NCBI RefSeq assembly: GCF_023204835.1 | Contig: NZ_CP096270.1 | Coordinates: forward strand, 620,001 to 684,000 | Direction: 5' to 3' | DNA length: 64,000 nucleotides | Source of the DNA: Salinarchaeum laminariae | GTDB lineage: Archaea; Halobacteriota; Halobacteria; Halobacteriales; Salinarchaeaceae | Shown: positions 8,881 to 17,368 of the stretch, one piece after another | How positions within the stretch are numbered: the first letter of the stretch is position 1 | How the letters are laid out: every line of letters begins with the position of its first letter | Made by a program: the position numbers and the translations under genes | The notes under the pieces: model-generated | Seen by the model: the letters and a program-made list of their open reading frames with translations, nothing else | Database searches by the model: none | Told to the model about the DNA's origin: nothing

Positions 8881-10650
8881 GTGTCCACGTCCCAGGATAG
8901 CGAGGCGGCTTCGCGCGGTGCCGCGACCGGCCACCTCGCCGCGCTCTCCCGCAAGCTGCCGGCCGGCCTCACCGCAGGCCACGCGCTCTTCGCCGTCGTC
9001 GTCGCCGTCTGGGCCGCGCTCTATCTCTACGGCCTCGGCGACCTCTCGCTTCGCGTCTGGGACGAATCGCGCTATGCCACACCCGCCCAGATCATGGCCG
9101 AAGGCGGCAGCTGGCTCGATCCGATGATTCGGGTGCCCACGCACGAGGCGGAGCTGGGCGAGTCGCTCCGGCTCAACAAACCACCGCTTGGCTACTGGCT
9201 GCAGGCGGCCGCGATGACCGTCTTCGGCGTCTCCGAGTTCTCCGCACGGCTCCCCACCTCCCTCGCGACGCTCGGCTGCGCAGCGCTCGTGTACCACGTC
9301 GCGACGGTGACCTACGGCGGCGAGGCCGACGGCGACGGGATCGACCGCCGGGCTGGATTCGCCGCCGCGCTCGCCTTCCTCGTGTTTCCGGGTATGTTAC
9401 TCGGGAGTCACGGCGGGGCGGCGGCCGTCGTCGACACGCCGCTCGCGCTGTTTGGCTCGCTGTTCGTCTGGCTCACCTGGCGCGGTAGAGACGACCCGCG
9501 GTTCCTGCTCCCCGCCGGGATCGCGGCTGGGCTCGCAGTGATGGTGAAGGGACTCGCCGCGGGCGTGTTCGTGATCGTCTTGCTCCCGATCGGCGTCCGC
9601 TACATCCGGTCGTATCTGAATCGCTGGACGCTCGCCGCAGTCGCGAGCACCGTCACAATCGCGCTGCCGTGGCATCTCTACGCCTACATCGAACACGGTG
9701 ACCTGTTCGTCGAGGAGTATTTCCTGACGAGCGTGGGCCAGCGAGTTGCGGGGCAGGCGACGGAGCCGCCTGCGGAGCCACTGTTGCCATTCTTGAACTA
9801 CCCCTGGTTCAAGTTCGCTGCCGGAACGCTCGTTCCCCCATACCAGTACGCGATTCCATTCTTCGGCACCGGCGTCGTCCTCGCGTTCGCGTTCGCGTGG
9901 TGGCGTCTGCGTGCGAGCGGCCTCCGGCTGCGGCCTGCCGGCGCAGACAGCGGCGGAGACGGCGGCTATCTCCCCGAAGCACCCAGCAATACCACGCTCC
10001 TCCTGCTCGTCTGGTGGACGGTCGCGATCCCGCTCACCTTCGTGCTGGGTGGCGGGAACCACGCCTGGTATCTGCTCCCGATGTACCTCCCCGCCGCGGT
10101 GTTGCTCGGCCATCTGGTCGCGGGGATCGCCGACGGCAGTTTCGGCGACCGACTCGATGACGCCCCCGCAGGCAGCCGCTTCGGTTCGGAAACCGGCGTT
10201 CTTTCACGGTTCCGAGATCGGCTGCCCTCGACGCGCGGCGTTCGGAGTGCCGCCACCGATCGCTGGGGTAGCGCCGCCGGTGCGGCCGTCTACCCCGCGA
10301 CCTGCGTCCTGCTCGCCGTCCTCTTGCTCGCGACCTACGGCGCCCCGCTCCACGAAGCCTACAACGACGAGCAGCGGGCAATCGGCACGACGATCGCCGA
10401 GGAGGTGCCCGAGGACGAGACCGTCCACGTCTGGCTCGGCGAGGACGGCGACACGCAGTCGATCATGAGCGTGGACTTCTACGCCGACCGGTCGCTCGAA
10501 CGCACCACGCCAGACGCGCTCGACGGCGATCCGTCGATCCGCTACGTGATCGTCCCCTACGGCAACGCGAGCGAGATCGATCGATCCCACGACGTGCTGA
10601 TCGAAGGGCCAGAGAACGGGATCACGGTGATCGCGCTCGAGGAGCCGTGA
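8881..10650 (+). CDS. GT39/ArnT-PMT family lipid-linked sugar glycosyltransferase
   Basis: 589 residues from a GTG start, with TATA-like GTATAATAGG about 27-33 bp upstream, so probably a leaderless transcript. The N-terminal helix is followed by WDESRYATPAQIMAEGG, which holds the acidic pair (Asp61-Glu62) expected in the first outer loop of ArnT/PMT transferases, and by NKPPLGYWLQA. About ten further hydrophobic helices are visible, then a soluble C-terminal part. Enzymes of this family move a sugar from a polyprenyl-phosphate carrier to a protein or lipid on the outer face of the membrane. The GT2 enzyme just upstream could make that donor. The acceptor is unknown. Confidence 0.85.
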   Translation: MSTSQDSEAASRGAATGHLAALSRKLPAGLTAGHALFAVVVAVWAALYLYGLGDLSLRVWDESRYATPAQIMAEGGSWLDPMIRVPTHEAELGESLRLNKPPLGYWLQAAAMTVFGVSEFSARLPTSLATLGCAALVYHVATVTYGGEADGDGIDRRAGFAAALAFLVFPGMLLGSHGGAAAVVDTPLALFGSLFVWLTWRGRDDPRFLLPAGIAAGLAVMVKGLAAGVFVIVLLPIGVRYIRSYLNRWTLAAVASTVTIALPWHLYAYIEHGDLFVEEYFLTSVGQRVAGQATEPPAEPLLPFLNYPWFKFAAGTLVPPYQYAIPFFGTGVVLAFAFAWWRLRASGLRLRPAGADSGGDGGYLPEAPSNTTLLLLVWWTVAIPLTFVLGGGNHAWYLLPMYLPAAVLLGHLVAGIADGSFGDRLDDAPAGSRFGSETGVLSRFRDRLPSTRGVRSAATDRWGSAAGAAVYPATCVLLAVLLLATYGAPLHEAYNDEQRAIGTTIAEEVPEDETVHVWLGEDGDTQSIMSVDFYADRSLERTTPDALDGDPSIRYVIVPYGNASEIDRSHDVLIEGPENGITVIALEEP

Positions 10651-10718
10651 GTGCGCGGGCGTGGGATCGCGTCACTATCCGCTGGCAGTTCGAGGGGTCG
10701 AGCCACAGGACCGCCGAA

Positions 10719-11729
10719 TCACGCACCGAGCGCGTCGTCGACGATCTCGGCGATCGTCAGCGCACCGTTCTCGTGGCCCGAGGGTGGATCGAGCGTGCCG
10801 AGCTGGTCGACGACGTCCTCGATCGACTTGGCGACGGCGAACCCCTGCACGTCGGCGATCGCGGCGGCGACGCCGCGCTGCTCGGAGGTCGCGGGCAGGA
10901 CGACGCAGGGAGTCTCCGCGACGGCAGCTTCCATGACCGTCGAGTAGCCGCTACAGACCACGAGGTCGGCTGCCCGGATGTAGGGCTGGAGCGAGGGCTG
11001 GAGCGTCCAGTCTTCGCCACCGACGAGCGTCGCCTCGCGCCCCCGCTCGGCGAGCGCCGCGGCGAGCTCGTGCTCGTCGACGGAGAAGGCGCTGGGCACC
11101 ACGAGCACGTCGACGTCGGGCAGCTCCGATTCGGGCGTATCGTCGACCGGCGCCATCGGCCCCACCCGCGTCGTCCCCGGGATGTCGGGCTCGCCGTCCC
11201 AGACCGTCGGGAAGCAGAAGGTCTCCGCTGCGACGGTCGGGAAGCGGGTGCGGACCTGCGCGCTGGCGCGCTCGGGCGCCGTCTCGTAGAACCCGACCGG
11301 ATCGTGTGAGACGTAGAAGAGCCGCTGGCGGGCGAGGGCGCCGGCGATACAGCCGCTGAAGTCGTCAGTCACGAAGGCGATGGGGTCGAGTTCGCGCAGC
11401 CACGAGACGTACGCACGAATTCGCCTCGTGGAATCCGCGACGTCGTCGAGAACGCCCCGGACCGAGCCGCGGGCAGTCTCCTCGCCCTGGTAGCTCTCGA
11501 TGAAATCCACCGTCGGGAGCGGATGCTCAGTGTAGCCGTTCGCCTCGACGAACGGCTCCCCAGGGCCGCCGCCGGCGATCTCGAACTCGTAGCCGGCGTC
11601 GGCGAGGGCCTCCGCGACGGCGAGCATCCGGGTCGCGTGGCCGGCCCCCTCACAGTAGTGGCCGACGGCGATCGTGCCGCCCCCGGCAGCGCTCGCCTCC
11701 CCGGTGTCACGGTCCCCAGCGGTCGTCAC
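10719..11729 (-). CDS. GT28/MurG-like glycosyltransferase
   Basis: 336 residues from the GTG at 11729. A TATA-like element (about 11755-11768) lies about 30 bp upstream and supports this leaderless start over the longer frame. The protein shows a GT-B fold pattern: an N-terminal glycine-rich GHYCEGAGHATRMLAVAEALADAGYE, a middle strand-helix repeat with a PVDDTPESELP linker, then a C-terminal nucleotide-binding half with LVVCSGYSTVMEAAVAETPCVVLPATSEQRGVA. The last matches the MurG/UGT donor-site motif. Archaea have no murein, so the acceptor is probably a lipid or cell-surface glycan. It lies in the glycosyltransferase cluster on the opposite strand. Confidence 0.8.
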   Translation of the reverse strand: MTTAGDRDTGEASAAGGGTIAVGHYCEGAGHATRMLAVAEALADAGYEFEIAGGGPGEPFVEANGYTEHPLPTVDFIESYQGEETARGSVRGVLDDVADSTRRIRAYVSWLRELDPIAFVTDDFSGCIAGALARQRLFYVSHDPVGFYETAPERASAQVRTRFPTVAAETFCFPTVWDGEPDIPGTTRVGPMAPVDDTPESELPDVDVLVVPSAFSVDEHELAAALAERGREATLVGGEDWTLQPSLQPYIRAADLVVCSGYSTVMEAAVAETPCVVLPATSEQRGVAAAIADVQGFAVAKSIEDVVDQLGTLDPPSGHENGALTIAEIVDDALGA

Positions 11730-11851
11730 AGTTGGACTATCGTAGTCGGTTCCCTCGGCATAAGTATGCGCACATCCGGCCGTCGGGGACGAGGGCCACG
11801 ACCAGCGGGCCCACCGCAACGAATTTGTTCCGACAGATGAGAAGTCGGATT

Positions 11852-12078
11852 ATGGTCCCCCTCTACGGCGTTCCACTCGGTCCCGAGATACGATTATTTT
11901 CATCATACTCGCGCTGATCGCCCTCCCCTTTGGCCTCGCGATCTGGGTGTATCAGGACGCGACGAACCGCGGCAACGACAACGCCGCGATCTGGGTCGTC
12001 CTGGTCGGTGGACTCGGCTTTCTCACGTTCTTCGGCGGCATTCTCGCGTTCGCTATCTACCTCCTGGATCGGGAGTAA
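11852..12078 (+). pseudogene. Small two-helix membrane protein gene, apparent frameshift
   Basis: A clear coding frame runs to the TAA at 12076-12078 and encodes TIIFIILALIALPFGLAIWV, YQDATNRGNDNAAIWVVLVG and a second hydrophobic helix ending IYLLDRE. This is the pattern of small haloarchaeal proteins related to the phospholipase D nuclease N-terminal domain. The frame has no ATG, GTG or TTG before the first helix. The ATG at 11852, 22-30 bp after an AT-rich element at about 11820-11830, is in another frame that stops at 11917. One extra base in the C5 run at 11857-11861 would join them and give a Lys/Arg-rich N-terminus before the first helix. This may be a true frameshift, a phase-variable tract or a sequencing error. 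Confidence 0.6.
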
Positions 12079-12420
12079 CTCTAGCACGGACGCAAGTAAC
12101 TCTCCAATCTGGACGCGGGCGACCGGACGGAGGAAGGGACGCGCCGCCGACCCCGTCGATACTCGGACGACCGGCCGTGAGCGCGGATACGGAACCTTGA
12201 TATGCGTTCTGTCTGATTAATTTGATGATAGCCAGCATGACAGCGCGCCAGCCGCGGCCACCGAGGGGCGCAGGCGAACCGCTCGCCCGCGCCCGAAATA
12301 CTCGCCGGGGGGCGAGTACATCGACTGCTGCGGCCGGGCGCTGCGTGCAGTCAGGGGGGAACAGACGCGGGGCGGTGGCCGTCGCTGCGGCCATGTCGAC
12401 GACGATCGGGGGATCATAGG
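12079..12420. other. Intergenic leader upstream of GT4 gene
   Basis: A direct repeat AGTAACTCT occurs at its left edge (about 12074 and 12091). AT-rich sequence GATTAATTTGATGATAG sits near 12210-12226. A 65-codon frame from 12222 ends at a TAG one base before the GT4 start. It is arginine/alanine-rich and not protein-like, so I leave it unannotated. The AT-rich block may hold the GT4 promoter, which would give a leader of roughly 170 nt. Confidence 0.4.
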
Positions 12421-13530
12421 ATGCGCATCGGCTTTTTCACTGACAGCTACTTTCCGGAGATCGACGGGGTAACGTACACGATCCAGCTCTGGCGGGAACG
12501 TCTCGAGGCGGCTGGCCACGAGGTGTACGTCGTCTATCCCGACGGCGATTACGAGCCCGACGAGCGCGAGATTCCGGTCCACTCGCTACCGAACCCGTTC
12601 TACGCCGGCTACCGGCTGCCGACGTTTCGCCGCCCGTCGACGCTGCCCGATCTCGACGTCGTCCACTGTCACGGCCCGGCCTCTGTCGGAGTTCTCGGCC
12701 GTTACTACGCCAGACAGAACGACCTGCCGGCGATCTACACACACCACACGCCCGTCGAGGAGTATTTCCACCAGGGATTTCACTCCAAGCGCCTCGGCGA
12801 CGCGCTCGGAAAGCTCTACGTGCCCTACGAGAACGCGCTGCTCGGTACGTTCGACGTCGTGACGGCGTCGACGAGCCGGATCGACCGCGACGTCGAACAC
12901 GTCGAGCTCCCCGTCGGCATCGACATGGAGTTCTTCCAGCCCCGCGACGGCGACTGGTTCGACGACGAGCCGGTGATCGGCTACAGCGGCCGGGTCTCCA
13001 ACGAGAAGAACGTCGGCGAGTTGCTCCGGCTGGCCGAGGTGCTCGAGGACTACCGCTTCGTGATCGTCGGCGAGGGGCCCTACCGCGACCGACTCGAGGC
13101 CAGAGCGCCGGACACCGTCGAGTTCCGCGACTTCCTTCCCCGCGAGCAGCTGCCCGGATTCCTCTCCTCGCTCTCGGTGTTCGTCACCGCCTCGACGGCG
13201 GACACGCTGGGGCTCTCGACCCTGGAGGCCAACGCCTGCGGAACGCCGGTCGCGGCCGCCGACGTGCCACCGTTCGACGACACGATCGGCGCCGAGAACG
13301 GCCGCCGCTTCCCCTACGGCGACGTTACCGCGATGGCCGACGCCGTCGAGGACTGTCTGCAAACGGAGCGGGACACCCGCGGCGCCGTCGAGCGGTTCTC
13401 CGTCACCAGGACGATGTCCCAGCTCGAATCGATTTACCGGGACGCCGCCGGGATCGAGACGCCGGAGCCGACCTCCACCAGCACCGAGACGCCTGCCTCC
13501 TCCTCGGTCGCCGAGGCCGGCACCGACTGA
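12421..13530 (+). CDS. GT4 family glycosyltransferase
   Basis: 369 residues with a GT-B fold. The N-terminus MRIGFFTDSYFPEIDGV with TYTIQLWRERLEAAGHEVYV is typical of 1,2-diacylglycerol glucosyltransferase-like GT4 enzymes, as are YTHHTPVEEYFHQGF and the donor-site block VIGYSGRVSNEKN and VGEGPYRDRL. The donor-phosphate motif reads DTLGLSTLEANACGTPVAAAD: the second catalytic Glu is kept, and the first acidic position is Asp. The C-terminal 25 residues are a Thr/Ser/Glu-rich tail. A glycolipid or surface-glycan role fits the cluster. The start is the first ATG, one base after a TAG stop in another frame. Confidence 0.85.
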   Translation: MRIGFFTDSYFPEIDGVTYTIQLWRERLEAAGHEVYVVYPDGDYEPDEREIPVHSLPNPFYAGYRLPTFRRPSTLPDLDVVHCHGPASVGVLGRYYARQNDLPAIYTHHTPVEEYFHQGFHSKRLGDALGKLYVPYENALLGTFDVVTASTSRIDRDVEHVELPVGIDMEFFQPRDGDWFDDEPVIGYSGRVSNEKNVGELLRLAEVLEDYRFVIVGEGPYRDRLEARAPDTVEFRDFLPREQLPGFLSSLSVFVTASTADTLGLSTLEANACGTPVAAADVPPFDDTIGAENGRRFPYGDVTAMADAVEDCLQTERDTRGAVERFSVTRTMSQLESIYRDAAGIETPEPTSTSTETPASSSVAEAGTD

Positions 13531-13869
13531 CGGTTTTTCTCGACGCCGCGCGTTCGACCGCACGGCAGATTCGGCCCCCACAGAGCGACCGATTCGACCA
13601 CCGCCGGGCCACAACTCCACGAACGATCCACGGAGTGGGACTGGAAGGGGCCGGCGGCTCGCGTTCGGTCGCGACGCAAGGACCGCAGTGAGTGAGCAAA
13701 GCGAACGAACGAGGACCGCAGCGAGCGAGCGGGCGCGAGCAGTCGGGGGCTTCCAAGCGGTTCACGAACACCTCATCAGCAGCGGAGCCGCGAGCAACCA
13801 CTCGCAGACAACCATCCCTTCGCGACCGGATCGGCACGACTTTTCCCCACCGACCCCCTACGCGAGAGC
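13531..13869. other. Intergenic region with one structured repeat copy
   Basis: No gene is supported. The stretch holds repeat copy B (13634-13758) and, at 13838-13848, a T-rich CGACTTTTCC element that is the likely promoter of the next gene. Confidence 0.6.
13634..13758 (+). repeat. Dispersed structured repeat, copy B
   Basis: Left end GTGGGACTGGAAGGGGCC, right end AGTCGGGGGCTTCCAAGC. The inner arms GCTCGCG and CGCGAGC are reverse complements. The centre is rich in GAGTGAG and GAACGAACGAG. This is the plus orientation, between the GT4 and DUF2797 genes. Confidence 0.85.
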
Positions 13870-14646
13870 GTGCAAGTCGTCGACTACGTCCGGACCGGTC
13901 ACGATGGCGGGCCGGCGCTGTTGCTCGCTGACGAGGCCGGCGCGATCGAGCGGCTGGCGCTCGATCCGGGCGTCGAACTCGCCTACAGTCTCGGCGATCG
14001 TCGCTGTGCGGGGACGCTCGCCGACGGCACCCACGAGCCCTGCGAAGCGAGCGACGCGCCGTACTGCGACGTCCACACCCACACCTGGGTCTGCGCGCGC
14101 TGTACCGGCGACTGCCTCAAACCGGAGATGGACTGCCACGGCGAGCACGCGATCTATCTCGCCGCCTTCGCCCCGGACGTCCACAAGATCGGCGTCACGT
14201 ATCTCGATCGACTGCCGACCCGTCTACAGGAGCAGGGCGCCGATCGCGCAGCGCACGTCCGGACCGTTGCGAACGGGCGGATCGCTCGTGAGCTGGAGTC
14301 GGAGATCGCCGAGCGAGTTACCGATCGCGTGCGGGTGCCGACGAAGATCGCCGGACTCCACCACACGGTCGACGAAGCAGCGTTCCAGTCGACGATCGAG
14401 AGCGATCTCCCGCCGGATTTCGAGGTACACGACGAGTACAGCTTCGACTACGGCTTCGATCTCGACGCCGCGCCCGTGCCAGAGACGACCGCGACCGGGA
14501 CCGTCCGCGGCGTGAAAGGGCGGATTCTGGTCCTCGAAGAACACGGCACGGACTACGCCGTCGACATGCGATCGCTGCTGGGCTACGAACTCACCGAGGG
14601 CGCGAGCGATCGCGAGAAGCAGGCGAGCTTCGGGGCCTTTTCCTGA
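13870..14646 (+). CDS. DUF2797 domain protein
   Basis: 258 residues from a GTG start, with a T-rich promoter element about 25-30 bp upstream. The Cys-rich core RRCAGTL, EPCEASDAPYCDVH, WVCARCTGDCLKPEMDCHGEH (about residues 38-97) looks like a structural zinc site. It is followed by the family signature AIYLAAFAPDVHKIGVTYLDRLPTRLQEQGAD. The downstream half reads as a GIY-YIG-like or OB-like region, including VRGVKGRILVLEEHGTDYAVDMRSLLGYEL. DUF2797 proteins are widespread but uncharacterised. The gene is convergent with the substrate-binding-protein operon. Confidence 0.85.
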   Translation: MQVVDYVRTGHDGGPALLLADEAGAIERLALDPGVELAYSLGDRRCAGTLADGTHEPCEASDAPYCDVHTHTWVCARCTGDCLKPEMDCHGEHAIYLAAFAPDVHKIGVTYLDRLPTRLQEQGADRAAHVRTVANGRIARELESEIAERVTDRVRVPTKIAGLHHTVDEAAFQSTIESDLPPDFEVHDEYSFDYGFDLDAAPVPETTATGTVRGVKGRILVLEEHGTDYAVDMRSLLGYELTEGASDREKQASFGAFS

Positions 14647-14732
14647 GGCTCACTCGCCGGTGAGACCATCGTTGTCACCGACTGGGCGACGCCAACCCCA
14701 GCTGTCCGAGCCGTCGTGTGGCTCGAGCCTCG

Positions 14733-14927
14733 TCACGGCAGGCGGGTGATTCGTGCTCCCGTCGACCGGTCGTCGAACCGATAGCCGTCGACGGGGACCG
14801 GCGACTCGCCAGTCCGCGCACAGGCGACGACGAACGCTCCCCGGGGCGCCGCGAGCGTCTGGATTCACTGACGAAGCTCCGCAAGCGTCGCCGGCGGCGG
14901 ATCCGGGGCGTCGCCGGCGCCAGCCAT
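14733..14927 (-). pseudogene. Decayed copy of the 20596-21543 gene family
   Basis: On the minus strand, an ATG at 14927 begins 3 bp after the stop of the substrate-binding protein gene. The translation runs PPATLAELRQ, a TGA stop, then IQTLAAPRGAFVVACARTGE and SPVPVDGYRFDDRS, then another stop at 14733-14735. It aligns with the N-terminus of the intact protein at 20596-21543 (TLDDIRSAVEELASEDGSYY, LVCARTGDRPVPTGDLRF). An internal stop and loss of about 80% of the length mark a gene remnant. The intact paralogue follows the second binding-protein operon, so the two loci share gene order. Confidence 0.65.
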
Positions 14928-14930
14928 CGC

Positions 14931-16175
14931 TCAAGTCTCTCCGTTGACGATCGCGCCAAGTCGCTCGCGGTCGTAAAGCTGCTCGTCCTCACCAAACGTC
15001 TCGGAGTAGAGCTGGCGGGCAGCCCGTTCGAGATTCGCGAGGTGGAGGATCGGTCCCTGATACATCGCTCCGGCAGGGTACACCTCGCCGTTCTCGACGG
15101 CGCGAAGCTGACTCGCGGTGTCGTGTTCCTGCAAGGTGTCGAGGTAGGTGTCCCGGAACTCCTCGCTGGGGCGATACTGGTCCGTGTACAGGCAGATGAT
15201 CTCAGGATCGATCTCCAGCAGCGGTTCGTAGTCGATCGAACCACGATTAGACGTGAAGCTCTGAAGGTTCGATCCGTCGAGGGCGTCGCCGACGCCGAGA
15301 TCGTGCCAGTGTTTGTACGCGGTCGTGTCGCCGAGGCGGTAGGGGTAGAACGCGTCCGGATCGGTCGACTCCGGCGAGAGGAGCGCGATGTCGGGGCGCT
15401 GGGACTCGGGAGGCAGTCGCTCCTGGATCTCCGCGACGACCTCGTCGTGGAACGTCGAGAGCGCCTGAAATCGGTCGGTTCGCTGGAACACCTGTGCGAC
15501 CTTCTCGGTCGCCTCGTAGAGCCCGAAGTAGGGATACGCCTCGTGCCAGGGGTACGTCGAGAAGCTGGTGTTGCCACAGAACGGCGCCACCCGCTCGGCG
15601 ATCTCGTCGACGTCGTCCTGCTCCCAGTTCGGGATCAAGTTCGTCATGTAGTTGGGATCGATGAAGTGGACGTCCGCGTCGAGATCGTAGAGGAGCTCCT
15701 TCGAGATACCGTCCTGCCAGAGCGAAGTGATCTCGTCGGTGTCGACCGAAACGCCGGGTACGTCCTCGTACTGCCAGGTGCGGTACTCCGCGGTCAGGAC
15801 GACCGCACTCGGCGCATCCATCCCGAGCGCGACACCCATGTCGGCCCAGCTCGCGTTCTCGGCGACCCAGCGACGGGGCGTCGAGTCGAACGTTACGTCG
15901 CCGGCTGGCTCAATGTGAACAGTGTAGGAATCGCCCTCGCCGCCGTCGTTCGAAACGACCCCCGACGAGAGGTCGTCGAGACAGCCCGCGAGGACCCCGC
16001 CACCGATGATCGCCCCGCCGCCCTTGACCACGTCTCGACGGCTTGGCCCGTTGGCCGACGACATGGTGGGGACGCCAGTGGATTCCACCACCGATCGCGA
16101 CGCCCGAGAACCCGTCGCCGCAGTTGCTGTCCGCGCCGATACTGCTGCAGTCGTGGTGATACCGTCGTCGTGCAT
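14931..16175 (-). CDS. Tat lipoprotein substrate-binding protein, iron-siderophore type (SBP3)
   Basis: 414 residues from the ATG at 16175, or 377 from an internal ATG at 16064 (MSSANGPSRRDVVKGG). The upstream start has the same TGACC-ATG junction and GGAG-like ribosome site as the junction at 22796/22793, so I favour it, but it leaves a long pre-RR region. The twin-arginine SRRDVV and lipobox LAGC mark a Tat-exported, membrane-anchored lipoprotein. The mature part is the FepB/BtuF type of two-lobed binding protein joined by a long helix, with VSVDTDEITSLWQDGISKE and a conserved C-terminus RLGAIVNGET. It should bind an Fe-siderophore or similar ligand outside the cell. It is the third gene of an iron-box operon that lacks permease and ATPase. 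Confidence 0.85.
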   Translation of the reverse strand: MHDDGITTTAAVSARTATAATGSRASRSVVESTGVPTMSSANGPSRRDVVKGGGAIIGGGVLAGCLDDLSSGVVSNDGGEGDSYTVHIEPAGDVTFDSTPRRWVAENASWADMGVALGMDAPSAVVLTAEYRTWQYEDVPGVSVDTDEITSLWQDGISKELLYDLDADVHFIDPNYMTNLIPNWEQDDVDEIAERVAPFCGNTSFSTYPWHEAYPYFGLYEATEKVAQVFQRTDRFQALSTFHDEVVAEIQERLPPESQRPDIALLSPESTDPDAFYPYRLGDTTAYKHWHDLGVGDALDGSNLQSFTSNRGSIDYEPLLEIDPEIICLYTDQYRPSEEFRDTYLDTLQEHDTASQLRAVENGEVYPAGAMYQGPILHLANLERAARQLYSETFGEDEQLYDRERLGAIVNGET

Positions 16176-16177
16176 GG

Positions 16178-17368
16178 TCAGTACTCTCCGTTGACGATCG
16201 CCGCGACTTGTTCGCGATCGAACAGCTGCTCCTCGGCGGGAATGTCGGGGTAGTGCTCGCCGTCCTCGTAGTCGGGCCACTCGCCGAACAGCTCCGGGTA
16301 GAGCTGCTTGGCCCCCATCTCGATCTGGAACAGATTCATGATCGGGCCGTGATACCGCATCCCGGCAGGGTAGACCCGGTCGGTCTCGACCGCGGTCAGC
16401 TGGCTGCCCGCGTCGTGATTTTCGAGCGTCGAGCGCGTGTCGGCCATGCTGTAGTTGGGGGTCAGTCCCCAGAGGTGGAGGAACACGTCGGGGTCGGCCT
16501 CGAGCATCGTCTCGTAGCCGACGGTGCCCCAGAGACCGTCCCAGTCGGCGTCGGCGAAGGCGTCGTTCGCTCCAAGCGGTCGGGTGTCCGCCAGCCAGTA
16601 GCCCGGTTCGTTGAGGTGGTAGGTGTAAAAGGAACTGCCGTCGGCCGCCAGCGTCGCGCGAACCGCCGTCGGACGCTCTTCGACCGGCGGGAGCTCGGCC
16701 TGGATCGACGCGACGAGATCGGCGTGGATCTCCGCGAGCGCCTCGTAGCGATCGGTCGCGTCGAACACCTCGGCGACGTTGCCAAAGAGCTCCCAGAGAT
16801 CGTAGAACTCGTAGTCGTTGGCCCACCCGTTCCCGGGCGAGTCGTGGGTCCCGCTGTAGAAGTTGCCGAACCACGGTGCGACGGTGTCGGCGATCTCCTC
16901 CGTGTCCGAGCGATCCCAGTTGTTCTGGTTGGCCGCCCAGGCCGGGTCGGTCAGGTGGAGGTCGCTGTCCAGCGAGTAGATCTGCTCCTTGTCCAGCCCG
17001 CTCGAGAGCGGATCAGTCAGATCCTCCCACTCGAAGGAGACGCCGTCGAGATGCGTGTAGTAGTGGTTCATCGTCGTCCCCGACATCTCGGGGACGTAGA
17101 CGGCGTTGATCGCGTCGCCGTGACCGAGCGCGACCGCCATGTCCGCGTACTGCGGGAAGACGGTGAAGACCTCCTCGGGCACCCGATCGAACTGCACCTC
17201 TCCGACGGGAGAGATCGACGCCGAGTAGGAGCCATCGCCGCCCTCGCTGCCACCGGGCGTGTATCCGGCACAGCCGGCCAGGAGGCCGCCAGAGACCGCC
17301 ACAGTGCCAGTCAGATACTGTCGTCGCGTCGGTGCCAGGCCGTTGGTGTCACTGTTGTCGTTCGTCAT
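16178..17368 (-). CDS. Tat lipoprotein substrate-binding protein, iron-siderophore type (SBP2)
   Basis: 396 residues. The signal shows TRRQYLTGTVAVSGGLLAGC (twin arginine plus lipobox), then a Gly/Ser-rich tether. The mature domain matches its four neighbours: VQFDRVPEEVFTVFPQYADM, then MAVALGHGDAINAVY in lobe one, a central WELFGNVAEVFDATDRYEAL helix, and a C-terminus ending EQLFDREQVAAIVNGEY. Residues RYHGPIMNLFQIEMGAKQLY recur in the paralogues. The ATG overlaps the stop of the upstream gene (ATGA, 17365-17368), so translation is probably coupled. The ligand is unknown; a catecholate or hydroxamate siderophore or haem-like chelate is plausible given the iron box. Confidence 0.87.
   Translation of the reverse strand: MTNDNSDTNGLAPTRRQYLTGTVAVSGGLLAGCAGYTPGGSEGGDGSYSASISPVGEVQFDRVPEEVFTVFPQYADMAVALGHGDAINAVYVPEMSGTTMNHYYTHLDGVSFEWEDLTDPLSSGLDKEQIYSLDSDLHLTDPAWAANQNNWDRSDTEEIADTVAPWFGNFYSGTHDSPGNGWANDYEFYDLWELFGNVAEVFDATDRYEALAEIHADLVASIQAELPPVEERPTAVRATLAADGSSFYTYHLNEPGYWLADTRPLGANDAFADADWDGLWGTVGYETMLEADPDVFLHLWGLTPNYSMADTRSTLENHDAGSQLTAVETDRVYPAGMRYHGPIMNLFQIEMGAKQLYPELFGEWPDYEDGEHYPDIPAEEQLFDREQVAAIVNGEY

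Noticed and set aside
12222..12419. 65-codon frame ending one base before the GT4 gene
   Set aside because: Arg/Ala/Gly-rich composition, no recognisable fold, and more likely leader sequence. I could not exclude a leader peptide but see no support.
13570..13760. Open frames on both strands with GPFQSHP- and GGGFQAV-type peptides, seen also near 6050, 27950, 33850, 41620, 48600 and 48850
   Set aside because: These recurring peptides are translations of the dispersed structured repeat in different frames, not a protein family. They lack starts, promoters and consistent length.
14931..16874. A 647-residue reading of SBP3 extended across SBP2
   Set aside because: The extra N-terminal part is the opposite-frame shadow of SBP2 and is Arg/Gly-rich. 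The lipobox and twin-arginine signal place the start at 16175 or 16064.
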